Shown here: positions 25,914 to 34,679 of the stretch, piece after piece
Numbering within the stretch: the first letter of the stretch is position 1
Layout of the letters: each line of letters begins with the position of its first letter
Source of the DNA: Candidatus Bathyarchaeia archaeon
GTDB taxonomy: Archaea > Thermoproteota > Bathyarchaeia > Bathyarchaeales > Bathycorpusculaceae
Assembly: GCA_041447175.1 (NCBI GenBank)
Contig: CP166960.1
Coordinates: forward strand, 445,365 to 509,364
Length of the DNA stretch: 64,000 bases
Direction of reading: 5' to 3'
Position numbers and translations under genes: made by a program
Notes under the pieces: generated by a model
Told to the model about the DNA's origin: nothing
What the model saw: only the letters and a program-made list of their open reading frames with translations
Database searches by the model: none

Positions 25914-27062
25914 GTGTTGCCTGAGGATGAGTTCATTGATGCCAGCACTATTCTGCAGAGGTTTGTGGGTCCATGGTATGAATCACTTAAAGACCCTGCG
26001 AAAGCGCAGGAGTTGGCTTTGTGGGATCTGCTCAAAAAATACGGTGTTACGGACTATGGTAAAACGCATAACGCCCCTCAGACCTCCAGCATTACGGATT
26101 ACCAGAAAAATTTTCCCATAACCGACTACTACGGCTACCAACCCTACTTTTCCAAAGTCAAAGAAGGCAACTATCAAGCCTTTCTTTCTGAGGCGCCTGA
26201 ATGTTGGGTCATGACCCGCGGTTCCACAGGCAAACAATCTAAAGTCCTTCCCGCTACCCCCACGCATCTGCGGCAGATTTTCCTCTGCGGCGCCCGAGCA
26301 ATCATCCACTTTGCCATGCGCACGGAGAACTTTGAGGTGTTGACGGGAAACATTTTGAACTTGAATTTTCCCAGCAGCGTCCATACCCTGAACCAGAATG
26401 GTGCGGAGATGAATTACGGGTACAGTTCAGGCACTTACGCGCGGCTTAACCCCATGCTTAGCCAAGTTAGCTTGTTGCCGCGGCAGGAAGACATCGACGC
26501 GTTAGGCTCAGGCATCAGCAAGGCGGACTGGGAGCGGCGTTTTGAGTTGGCGTATCAGCAAGCGTTGGAACAAAACGTCGTCGCCACCATGGGCGTTACC
26601 CCAGTTGTGTTAGCGTTTGCTAAATACGTGCAGCGTAGGCACGGCAAAACACCCGCTGACCTCTGGAAGTTCCAAGCCTTATTCTGCACGAGCGTACGCA
26701 AAATCCAATTCAAATACGGACCCGTGTTGCAGAAGTACTTTGGCAAAGCTCCAATCGTGGAGATGTACACGGCTACGGAAGGCGTTTTTGGACAGCAATA
26801 CGATGACTTGCCCTATATCACGCCAAACTATGACGCTTACTTTTTTGAGGTTGCCTTGGGTAACCGAGTGGTGCCGTTGCATGAACTCAAACGGGGTCAA
26901 TGGGGCAAACTTATAGTCTCAAGTTGCATGTTGCCCCGCTACGACATCGGCGACATGGTTGAAGCGGCGGGAAAAAACTATTTCCGCATCTTTGGCAGAA
27001 ACAACCTGTGGACGCTTTTGGAGCATCGGCTGTATCGGCTGTTTGTTGGGTGGCTCATCTAA
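25914..27062 (+). CDS. GH3-like adenylate-forming enzyme, short form
   Basis: 382 residues of the GH3 (auxin-responsive promoter) acyl-adenylate family. Motifs: TRGSTGKQSK (phosphate loop), MYTATEGVFGQQ and PRYDIGDMV. Homologues usually have 500-600 residues with a mobile C-terminal domain that completes acyl transfer to an amine; this protein stops at FGRNNLWTLLEHRLYRLF..., so that domain is missing or reduced. GTG 25914 is chosen for its GAGGG at 7 nt; an upstream TTG at 25848 is possible. Substrate unknown. The 3' end overlaps the convergent zinc-ribbon gene by 8 bp. Confidence 0.8.
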   Translation: MLPEDEFIDASTILQRFVGPWYESLKDPAKAQELALWDLLKKYGVTDYGKTHNAPQTSSITDYQKNFPITDYYGYQPYFSKVKEGNYQAFLSEAPECWVMTRGSTGKQSKVLPATPTHLRQIFLCGARAIIHFAMRTENFEVLTGNILNLNFPSSVHTLNQNGAEMNYGYSSGTYARLNPMLSQVSLLPRQEDIDALGSGISKADWERRFELAYQQALEQNVVATMGVTPVVLAFAKYVQRRHGKTPADLWKFQALFCTSVRKIQFKYGPVLQKYFGKAPIVEMYTATEGVFGQQYDDLPYITPNYDAYFFEVALGNRVVPLHELKRGQWGKLIVSSCMLPRYDIGDMVEAAGKNYFRIFGRNNLWTLLEHRLYRLFVGWLI

Positions 27063-27459
27063 CGTTAGGTGAGGGGTGCCGTTTGCGTGCAGTCATAGCC
27101 ATGTAGACAGCAACGATTATTATTGCAACTCCTACCACCAAAAGTATTAATGGGCCTTCAAAGTTGGAGGGTATGAAGTTGATTGCACGTAAGTAAGCCA
27201 AAAGCCCAATAACTATGACAATTATGCCTCCTATTAGCCATCCGACAAAGCCGGACTCGCCTTTTTCGTGTTTTTCACCTTTTTCAGGCTCGTTTTTTTC
27301 TTGTTTTTCGCCTTTCTCTGATTTTTCGTCTTTGTGGTAACTCGGCGGTGGAGGTGGCGGAGTAGGTCTGGGTGCTTCCATTTTCAGGGGTGCACCGCAT
27401 CGAGGGCAGAAGGTCATGTTTTCTTCAACTTGGTTGCCGCATTTGGGGCAGTAAGGCAT
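27055..27459 (-). CDS. Zinc-ribbon protein with two membrane helices
   Basis: 134 residues. An N-terminal zinc ribbon (YCPKCGNQVEENMTFCPRCG) is followed by a Pro run and a highly charged Lys/Glu linker (~40-70). Two C-terminal membrane helices follow (GGIIVIVIGLLAYL and LLVVGVAIIIVAVYM). ATG 27459 has AGGTGA at 5 nt. Such proteins are common in archaea and their role is unknown. Confidence 0.8.
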   Translation of the reverse strand: MPYCPKCGNQVEENMTFCPRCGAPLKMEAPRPTPPPPPPSYHKDEKSEKGEKQEKNEPEKGEKHEKGESGFVGWLIGGIIVIVIGLLAYLRAINFIPSNFEGPLILLVVGVAIIIVAVYMAMTARKRHPSPNVR

Positions 27460-27586
27460 ACTTTTCACCTGGTCTCTAGTTGACTATTGAATGCGTAAGT
27501 ATTTAAAATATTCACTTAGGATATGCCTATAAAAAGTGTTATATCTTTAAGCCTCTGAATAGAAATTAGGCAAGGAGAAGCGGAAT

Positions 27587-28090
27587 ATGACTCAAACCCA
27601 CGATACACGCGTTCACAAGAAACGCAGCGAAAGCCCCGTTGTTACGGCAGTATCCGTTGGGGGCTTTTTCATCGTGGTGGGCTTAGTTTTCGCCATGAAC
27701 CCGGGTTTGATTCAAAGCATCGGTGACTTCTTTACCGACTTAACTTTAAAGGCAACCCCCTTCTTTGGTAACTCCCACTTTGCTCTACCCGCCCCCGAAA
27801 ACCCTGCTGCCCATGAAACTCTCTACAACGCGATCTTGCAGTTTGACATAAGCATCGGCATCTTGCAAGTTATTCTGTTAGCGTTTAGGCTGATGCTTCA
27901 ATCGCGTACGGGAAGAATCGCTGAAACCGTGGGTGACTTGGTGTTCTGGTTTGGCGCCGCTTACTTGGTGAGCACTTTTCTTCTGGTGGGAACGTTAGCG
28001 GCATGGTTCCAGTACTGGGCAGCGTTAATTGTGGTGGTCGGCTTCTCCATAATTGCCCGAGGCATAGTTTACTTGGCAAAAAACCATTAA
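27587..28090 (+). CDS. Small multi-pass membrane protein
   Basis: 167 residues with about four membrane helices (VSVGGFFIVVGLVFAMNPG; ISIGILQVILLAFRLML; DLVFWFGAAYLVSTFLL; ALIVVVGFSIIARGIVYL). No family was recognised. ATG 27587 has AAGGAGA about 7 nt upstream. It is divergent from the zinc-ribbon gene across an AT-rich 127-bp region that contains TATA-like stretches. Confidence 0.75.
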   Translation: MTQTHDTRVHKKRSESPVVTAVSVGGFFIVVGLVFAMNPGLIQSIGDFFTDLTLKATPFFGNSHFALPAPENPAAHETLYNAILQFDISIGILQVILLAFRLMLQSRTGRIAETVGDLVFWFGAAYLVSTFLLVGTLAAWFQYWAALIVVVGFSIIARGIVYLAKNH

Positions 28091-28103
28091 CCCTTGAGCG
28101 GTG

Positions 28104-28838
28104 TTACTCTTTTTTGAATTGCCACCAAAGCTTAAACACCTGTTTGCCCATGTTGTAGCTGTCCTCAAACAGGTTCACTTTGGTTTTACCCCCGCTTTTC
28201 CACTCAACCGCAATCTCTTTTATTTTGCATCCTTCACGGGCAGCCCTAACCAGAAACTCGGTGTCCCAGAACCAGTGATTTGCCCGTACCTCCCCAATCA
28301 GTTTCAGGGTCGGTTCACGTTTGAAGCCTTTAAAGCCGCATTGGTGGTCTCGAAGCTTGGAGCCTAACATTTGCCGCACCAAAAAGTTGTAGCTTTTGCT
28401 GCTTATGCTTCTGCGTAAAGTCCGTTCCACTTTGCTGTCAGGCAACATGCGGGAACCCGTGGAAAAGTCGTAGCCCTCAACCGAGATTGCCTCTACCAGT
28501 GGGCGAAGAAATTTGAGGTCAGTGGCTAAATCTAAATCCATGTAAACCAAAACTTTGCCCCTGCTTTGTCGGAATGCGTTGTTGAGGGCGGTTCCCCTTC
28601 CCAGTCGTTGTTCTCCGTGGATGTGTTTTACGTAGGGGTATTTTTGGGTGAGTTCTTCGGCGCGTTCAGCGGTTCCGTCGGTGCTGCCGTCCTCGGCGAT
28701 TATGATTTCGTAGCTGCGGGTGAACTGGTTGAGGACTTCGGTGGTTTTTTCCACAGCGTCATCTAAGTAACCTACTTCGTTGTAGGCGGGAAACACCACT
28801 GAAACGTCTACGGTTTGGGGGTTGTTTGGTTTTGTCAT
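28104..28838 (-). CDS. Family 2 glycosyltransferase, dolichyl-phosphate sugar synthase type
   Basis: 244 residues of the GT2/Alg5-DPM1 type: VVFPAYNEVGYLDDAVEK, IIAEDGSTDGTAERAEEL, the DLDLATD metal site (D-x-D) and DHQCGFKGF. It probably transfers glucose or mannose from a nucleotide sugar to dolichyl phosphate, supplying donors for the membrane transferases upstream in the same operon. ATG 28838 overlaps the PMT stop as ATGA. No C-terminal membrane helices, so a cytosolic-face enzyme. Confidence 0.88.
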   Translation of the reverse strand: MTKPNNPQTVDVSVVFPAYNEVGYLDDAVEKTTEVLNQFTRSYEIIIAEDGSTDGTAERAEELTQKYPYVKHIHGEQRLGRGTALNNAFRQSRGKVLVYMDLDLATDLKFLRPLVEAISVEGYDFSTGSRMLPDSKVERTLRRSISSKSYNFLVRQMLGSKLRDHQCGFKGFKREPTLKLIGEVRANHWFWDTEFLVRAAREGCKIKEIAVEWKSGGKTKVNLFEDSYNMGKQVFKLWWQFKKE

Positions 28839-30736
28839 GGCGCAAAGAACCAGCTTGGGAACCATTTCAGGTCATGTATATAAGAGATTGAAGTGGGCAT
28901 GCCCGAGATTACGGGGTAGAACACTGCAAACAGCACAACCACGGCTGCAAAGAGGGCGATGGTGACTATTTTCCCTTTTCGGCTGTTCCAATGTTGATTG
29001 ATTAAGTAAGCGGTGGCTAAGCAGAGGAAAGGCACGCTCACGTAGAAGTGGTAGATGAAGGTGACTCGGGATATGAACACGTAGGGAATCCACGAGAAAA
29101 AGAACATCGTCGCAATGAATATGGCTGATATGTCCCATTTCCGTCCTACCTGCTGCGGTTGGGCTTCAGGTTCTTCAGACTGCATGTTGAGGGTTTTGGT
29201 GGGTGCGTTAAGGGTTTGCTCTGTTTCGTCTGCTGGGGCTGCAGGTGGAGTATCCATGGCTGGAACAGGAGTCAGGTCAGGTTCATTTCGGTGGGTTAAC
29301 CGTTTCTTTAAACCTTGTAAGAGTTCTTTTCCGCGAATAGCTCTCTCCGTCACTATGAGTATTGCGCCAAAGCCCACCCACCAAACCGCAGGGTTCCCCA
29401 TGACTGAGATGGTTGAGTCTATGCTGTTGGGCAAGTAGGTTATGTCCAGCCAGAGGGGCACATATCCATGGGTGGCAACCATGAAGGGCCAACTCCACCA
29501 CGCTGAAGCAAAATCGTGAGTCGCCACAAGAGTAGAATGATAATTGTACATGGCGAACTGCAGGTCGATGACGCCGTTGCCGTAGGTGCCTATGAAGGGG
29601 CGCCCAGTTAGCATGTCGGGTATGTACATCAAGAAGTACATGCCAACGCCTAACCCGATAAACCCAAGCAGCAGCAGGAAGGGGTGGTCAAACAGCGCCG
29701 CGTATTTTCGTCCCAAATTTGTCTTTAACCTCGATACATCTCTTATTCTAAGTGCCACCAGAAGCATCAGCATGCCCACGGCGCCGTATAAGGCAACCCA
29801 CTTGGTTGAGAAACTTAGGAAAAAGAACATCACTGCCCCAAACAAAGGCCAAACAGACGTGCTCCAGCCCTTCTTAACGACGTTAGAGAAGTAGATGAAG
29901 AAGAACAGTTGCGCGACAAGGGCAAAGAACACGACGTAGGTGTCGGCGGTTCCCATGCGTGCCATGGTGAAATGCATGAAGTCAAAGGTTAACAGGAAAG
30001 CAGCGGCAAAGGCGCCAATCCATGTGCCAAACAGACGTTTGCCCAGCAGGTACATGACGGGAATCATGAGGGTGCCAAAGATTACTCCAATCAGGCGCCA
30101 CCCGAACGGGCTGAACCCGAACACGACGATGCCTGCGGCTTGGATAAGTTTGCCCAGCGGCGGGTGGGTCCATTCGTAGGGTGACTGCAGATGCAGATAT
30201 TGGCGTGCGGTGCGAACAAAGTAGATTTCGTCAAAGTAGGTTTGTCCCATGTAGGTGGCTGGTAAGTGAACTTTGGTTTGTTCGTCGATGAGGTTTTGTA
30301 GGTCAGGGTTAACGTTTTCTAAGCCTGTTATTTGGGTGATGTTTAGCAGTTGGCTGTTTGTGTCGGCGACTGCAATTTCCGCTATGATGGGGTTAGCAGA
30401 TGAGGACTCAAAGTCAACCCTAAGGTGTTGGGTGGCTTGGTTAATTTTTACTTCGTTCCATTTGTAGTAATCAGTAAATGTTGCTCCAGAGGTAACCAGT
30501 TGCCAGTTGTCAGGTGAACCTGAATAAACCGTCACGTTGTAGGAGCCGTCTTCAAGCAGAAAATTAAGTGAACCCACATACTGCGACTCATCCAAAGTTA
30601 AGTAGAAACTTTGCCCATTGGAGAACGTGGCAGTCGACGTTGGGGTTTGGGTGTAGCCAAGGCTCCACGTAGACATTCCAAAGAATACGATGGACAGCAC
30701 CGCAATTGTTAGCAGGTCTCTCTTGGTTATCTGCAT
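28835..30736 (-). CDS. PMT-family (GT39) dolichyl-phosphate-mannose protein mannosyltransferase
   Basis: 633-residue GT-C transferase. After the first membrane helix it has an extracellular segment (~30-170), then the conserved loop YFDEIYFVRTARQYL with the DE motif, and YEWTHPPLGKLIQAAGIVVF, the classic PMT loop. About 10-12 membrane helices follow; residues ~455-535 form a cytosolic Pro/Glu-rich linker. It should move mannose from a lipid carrier to surface proteins. ATG 30736 follows GGAG and is one base after the upstream stop. Confidence 0.88.
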   Translation of the reverse strand: MQITKRDLLTIAVLSIVFFGMSTWSLGYTQTPTSTATFSNGQSFYLTLDESQYVGSLNFLLEDGSYNVTVYSGSPDNWQLVTSGATFTDYYKWNEVKINQATQHLRVDFESSSANPIIAEIAVADTNSQLLNITQITGLENVNPDLQNLIDEQTKVHLPATYMGQTYFDEIYFVRTARQYLHLQSPYEWTHPPLGKLIQAAGIVVFGFSPFGWRLIGVIFGTLMIPVMYLLGKRLFGTWIGAFAAAFLLTFDFMHFTMARMGTADTYVVFFALVAQLFFFIYFSNVVKKGWSTSVWPLFGAVMFFFLSFSTKWVALYGAVGMLMLLVALRIRDVSRLKTNLGRKYAALFDHPFLLLLGFIGLGVGMYFLMYIPDMLTGRPFIGTYGNGVIDLQFAMYNYHSTLVATHDFASAWWSWPFMVATHGYVPLWLDITYLPNSIDSTISVMGNPAVWWVGFGAILIVTERAIRGKELLQGLKKRLTHRNEPDLTPVPAMDTPPAAPADETEQTLNAPTKTLNMQSEEPEAQPQQVGRKWDISAIFIATMFFFSWIPYVFISRVTFIYHFYVSVPFLCLATAYLINQHWNSRKGKIVTIALFAAVVVLFAVFYPVISGMPTSISYIHDLKWFPSWFFAP

Positions 30737-30737
30737 T

Positions 30738-31991
30738 TTATGTCTCCCGTGATTTGGCGAAGTCCCCATTTGATGGCTTTAAAGTTGGACTGAGGCTTAA
30801 CCGTGGTTTGCCCCGTAGCTCGCCTATCATCAGTACGAGAACGTATAGGAACGCTATTAAATTAATCAAGCTTACTGTTACCATCACAAGGTCACCTGAC
30901 ATTATGAACGTACCAGCGTTCAGAAAATCCAGCACATATGCCTGATTAACAAAACACGTTGCCGTTAAAACCACATACAACGGGCGGGTCCTTTTAAGAA
31001 GCGGAAACATCAAAGCCAACATCGCCATCGCGGGGAACAAGTATCGCTCATGAATTCGTGTGGGAAACATGAAGAAACCAAAAAACAGCACGAATGCGGC
31101 GAAGAAGATAAGCAGTTCCCGATTGCTGGGCGCCCGTTTATGCACCAGATATATTGTGAAAAGCGCCAAGGCTCCAAACATTGCCCAACCCGCGATGAAC
31201 GTCCAAAGTACGTCGGGAACCCACATGCCCCCAAAACCCCACACGTTAAACGCGTTAAGCGTCGTGAATTGGTAGCCGCCGTAAGCACCAAAATAGATGT
31301 CCGTCAAGAAAGTAACTGGGTTGCTCCACTCAAACGGCAAAATCACCGCAAACACCGTAGCCGCTGCAACCAGAACCGACGTAACCAGACCTTTCCAGTC
31401 GGTTTTCCTCCAAACTAAAAAGAAAAACAGCGGCGCTAAAGCGATGCTTTGGGGTTTGGTCAAGATTCCTAGCATAAACGCCACCACCGATAGTTTAGGC
31501 TTCGAATAGAAAACCAAGATTAGGGATAAGACGAGGAAGAATGTGTAGATAGCGTCGAATTGTCCCCAAACTGCCGTGTTGAAGATGACGGCGGGGTTAA
31601 ACGCGTAAAGCGCGGTGCCTATCAGCGCCAGTTTAAAGTTGGATTGCTTTCGAACAAAAGCGAATATAAGAAACGCCGTTGCCATGTCAAAAAGGTTTGC
31701 TGGCAACTTCATAACATAAGTGAAAGCGGTTGTCCCAAATACGGCAAGATGTTCAGCTAAGGAGCCAAACATCCAGAAGAAGTAAATGTTAAACGGCGGA
31801 TAATCACACCACGTTTGCAAGTAGAAAGCTCTTAACCCGTAATTTGCTGCTGTCTGGAACCAAATCATGAAGTCAACCGTGTCAATCTTTGCGTATCCTT
31901 GATGAGAGAAAAACACCAGCCGAACCAAGAACGCAACCAAAAGCAGCACTGCAACGGTGGTTAACTCTCGTTTTGTGAACGGAATCTTCAT
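30738..31991 (-). CDS. GT-C membrane glycosyltransferase
   Basis: 417 residues with ~10-11 membrane helices. A lumenal loop resembles the GT87/GT-C mannosyltransferase pattern (IDTVDFMIWFQTAANYGLRA, then WCDYPPFNIYFFW). A later LTKPQSIALAPLFFF and a RIHERYLFPAMAMLAL segment fit the same families. First gene of a leftward operon with the PMT and GT2 genes, so the three probably build or attach surface glycans. Confidence 0.82.
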   Translation of the reverse strand: MKIPFTKRELTTVAVLLLVAFLVRLVFFSHQGYAKIDTVDFMIWFQTAANYGLRAFYLQTWCDYPPFNIYFFWMFGSLAEHLAVFGTTAFTYVMKLPANLFDMATAFLIFAFVRKQSNFKLALIGTALYAFNPAVIFNTAVWGQFDAIYTFFLVLSLILVFYSKPKLSVVAFMLGILTKPQSIALAPLFFFLVWRKTDWKGLVTSVLVAAATVFAVILPFEWSNPVTFLTDIYFGAYGGYQFTTLNAFNVWGFGGMWVPDVLWTFIAGWAMFGALALFTIYLVHKRAPSNRELLIFFAAFVLFFGFFMFPTRIHERYLFPAMAMLALMFPLLKRTRPLYVVLTATCFVNQAYVLDFLNAGTFIMSGDLVMVTVSLINLIAFLYVLVLMIGELRGKPRLSLSPTLKPSNGDFAKSRET

Positions 31992-32086
31992 TTTGGCTGC
32001 TCCTTACTGGTAAGCAGCTTCTTTTAAATAAAAGAGTTTTCGAAAAAATGCTAACCCGCAGAATCAGGTTAACCGTTGAACACGCA

Positions 32087-33364
32087 TTATTTCCAGCTAA
32101 AGTAGCCTTCTTGAGTTGCCGCCTGAACGTTTGACCCCGCGATAAGTGTCGTGTTTTGGCTTTGGTCCCACATGATAGACAAGTACCTGCCGTTCATAGA
32201 CCAGTTGCAGCTACCATAGTCGGTCGCTCCCGCAGCGTTTGCCATGTCATGGAAGGTCACGTAAAAGTCACTGGCGTCGCAGTTGCTGCTCCATTGAATG
32301 TTCCAAGTGAACAGGTAGTCGCTGTCTCTTTGATAGTAAGTGAAGTTGTCTCCTAACCAGCCCGCCGCGGATTGCTCAGCTTTGGTCTGGTTGAGCCATC
32401 GGTCCAGCATAACTTGAATGAAGTATTCGCCTAAGCGGTCGGATTTCTGGTTATAGCTGTTGGTAATCTGGCTCCAATTGTCTTCGGCAAGCGTCGGCGA
32501 ATTTACGGGTTGGGCGGTTTGGTTCTCAAAGTACATGTCGGGGTGAAGAATCTGCGCTGTGGTTGCGGGCATGTTCTGGTAGGCGTCGTTTACGGTTTGC
32601 CAGCCGCCGCTGTCATGAAGCGCATTGACAAAGATTTTGCCTTTGTCGTAGGGGAAGAAGTTGAGCTGCCAGATGCTGTCGGGCATCGGGTGGATGGCGT
32701 TTAAGGCGGGGTTGTTTAGAAGGAAAACGGGTATGTTGTTGACCATCATCATGGAGTCTTCAGTGGCGACTGCGTCGTTTCCGTAGTTTTCAATGAAGTA
32801 GTCCCCCATGTACGAGGCGTCCCCCTCAATCAACGCCGTACGTGCCTTGTCCGCGTCAAACGTTGTCGCATACGGAAGGTTAGGCTGCCAAACATGCGTG
32901 AGTTCATGCACAAAGGTGGCTTCCGCGTCAGGCAAGTTGAACGGGTCAAAGTTTTCTTTAATAACGTATATGTCGTTTCCCAGTGTTGCGGCGCCCCAGT
33001 TTGCCGTCCAGTCAACCGTGGCTTGGTAGAGGCTGTCGGTTTCGTTAATTATGAACAGGGTTTTGTAGATGTTTTCTTGCCTCTGAATAAGCGCCAAGTT
33101 TGCATTCGCCGACGTTGTGCCCCACCGGTCCACCGCATCCTGCTTTGTTATCACGTAAAGGTGCACGTTGTTAGGCAATGTTACGTTACGGATTTGCTCC
33201 ACTAACGTTTTGGCGTTTTGGAAGTCTTTTTGGGCTTGCGCCGTATAAGAGTCGATGTCAACGGTGTGCAGAATTTGGGCTACAGCAAAGGCGCTAACCA
33301 GAAGGGCTGCAATAAAGATGGTTGCCACGAAGGCAATTGTTTTCTTGTTTTTCACGTGAAGCAC
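32087..33364 (-). CDS. Secreted or membrane-anchored HExxH metallopeptidase-like protein
   Basis: 425 residues. An N-terminal hydrophobic segment (TIAFVATIFIAALLVSAFAV) acts as signal or anchor. A zinc site is suggested by HELTHVWQ, with EGDASYMGDYF ~35 residues later as a possible third ligand, as in gluzincin-type peptidases. Several NxT/S sequons suggest a glycosylated extracellular protein, which fits the glycosylation operon next door. Start GTG 33364 or 33355. Its assignment to a named peptidase family is open. Confidence 0.68.
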   Translation of the reverse strand: MLHVKNKKTIAFVATIFIAALLVSAFAVAQILHTVDIDSYTAQAQKDFQNAKTLVEQIRNVTLPNNVHLYVITKQDAVDRWGTTSANANLALIQRQENIYKTLFIINETDSLYQATVDWTANWGAATLGNDIYVIKENFDPFNLPDAEATFVHELTHVWQPNLPYATTFDADKARTALIEGDASYMGDYFIENYGNDAVATEDSMMMVNNIPVFLLNNPALNAIHPMPDSIWQLNFFPYDKGKIFVNALHDSGGWQTVNDAYQNMPATTAQILHPDMYFENQTAQPVNSPTLAEDNWSQITNSYNQKSDRLGEYFIQVMLDRWLNQTKAEQSAAGWLGDNFTYYQRDSDYLFTWNIQWSSNCDASDFYVTFHDMANAAGATDYGSCNWSMNGRYLSIMWDQSQNTTLIAGSNVQAATQEGYFSWK

Positions 33365-33586
33365 CAGACGGCACGGTTACCTTTAAAGTTGGGTTTTGGT
33401 GAAATAAAGTTTGCTCCAAAACTTCAAAGTTTCTTCCTCGCCGAAAAGGCTTTGTGCCTTAAGCTGGTTACCTTGGGTGTTTGTGGTGGCTTGAAGAATC
33501 AAACAACAAACACGGCAACTTTGTTGTTTCTTTAGTGCTGTTTAAATATAAGTGTTGGAATTCTAACTGTGCAAGAGGATAATCGA

Positions 33587-34027
33587 ATGGGTTCAAAGTC
33601 ACCACGAGGCGAGTTCGCAGCTCGAAAGCTCCAGAACAAACGGAAAGACTTCCGTTGGAGCGACAGATACTATAACCGACGCATGCTTATGCTAGACGAG
33701 AAAGTTGACCCCATGCAAGGTGCACCTCAATCTAGGGGTATCGTTCTGGAGAAAGTAGGCGTCGAATCCAAGCAGCCTAACAGTGCCGTACGCAAATGCG
33801 TAAGGACACAATTAATTAAAAACGGAAGAGTCATCAGCGCCTTTCTGCCCGGCGACGGCGCCCTTAACGTTGTTGATGAACACGACGAAGTCGTCGTAGA
33901 AGGCATCGGCGGCACCCGCGGAGGCGCCATGGGAGACATTCCTGGTGTTCGGTGGAAGGTCGTTATGGTTAACGGCGTATCTCTTAACGAGCTTGTCTAC
34001 GGAAGGAAACAGAAACCCGCAAGGTGA
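33587..34027 (+). CDS. rps12: Ribosomal protein S12 (uS12)
   Basis: 146 residues of the decoding-centre protein uS12. Signature: [20 protein letters not shown] and the later [20 protein letters not shown] 33587 has GAGG at 8 nt. It forms an operon with rps7, whose ribosome site overlaps its stop. In many archaea it follows nusA; here it is 31 kb away. Confidence 0.95.
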   Translation: MGSKSPRGEFAARKLQNKRKDFRWSDRYYNRRMLMLDEKVDPMQGAPQSRGIVLEKVGVESKQPNSAVRKCVRTQLIKNGRVISAFLPGDGALNVVDEHDEVVVEGIGGTRGGAMGDIPGVRWKVVMVNGVSLNELVYGRKQKPAR

Positions 34028-34032
34028 GCATG

Positions 34033-34638
34033 ATGAGCACAACAACAACCACCCCAGCCGCACCTGCCGCTCCAGCAGACATCAAACTTTTCGAGAAATG
34101 GAGCTTTAAAGAAATCAAAGTTAACGACCTCGGCTTGGCACGTTACATGAATTTAACCCCGATGGTTGCCCCCCACAGCATGGGTAGACATGAACACCAA
34201 CGTTTCCGCAAGGCAAACGTGAACGTCGTTGAACGGGTCATCAACAACCTTATGCGCCCCGGCAAAAACAGCGGTAAAAAAGCCAAATGCACAAACATTG
34301 TCAAGCAAGCCTTTGAAATCATCAACCTCCGCACAGGCAAAAACCCCGTGGAGGTACTGGTGCGCGCTGTTGAAAACAGTGCCCCCTGCGAGGACACCAC
34401 ACGCATCAGCTACGGTGGAGTTGTCTACCACTTATCCGTGGATGTTGCACCCCAACGCCGCGTCGACTTGGCAGTCCGCCACATCACCGCAGGCGCAAGA
34501 GCAGCCTCAATTAACACGCCAAAATCCATTGAGGAATGCTTAGCTGATGAGCTTGTGCTTGCCGCAAACAACGACATAAAGAGCGCAGGCGTAGCTAAAC
34601 GGCACGAAATTGAACGCGTAGCTCAAAGCAGCAGATAA
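34033..34638 (+). CDS. rps7: Ribosomal protein S7 (uS7)
   Basis: 201 residues of uS7, the head-organising 30S protein. Recognisable: PGKNSGKKAKCTNIVKQAFE, EVLVRAVENSAPCEDTTRIS and the C-terminal VAKRHEIERVAQSSR. A Thr/Ala/Pro-rich N-terminal extension is present. AGGTGA (34021-34026), which includes the rps12 stop, is 6 nt before ATG 34033; GTG 34024 and ATG 34030 are alternatives. Confidence 0.94.
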   Translation: MSTTTTTPAAPAAPADIKLFEKWSFKEIKVNDLGLARYMNLTPMVAPHSMGRHEHQRFRKANVNVVERVINNLMRPGKNSGKKAKCTNIVKQAFEIINLRTGKNPVEVLVRAVENSAPCEDTTRISYGGVVYHLSVDVAPQRRVDLAVRHITAGARAASINTPKSIEECLADELVLAANNDIKSAGVAKRHEIERVAQSSR

Positions 34639-34679
34639 ACGCGTTTCTTTTCTTCTTTCCTTTTTCTTGCAAGAACTTG

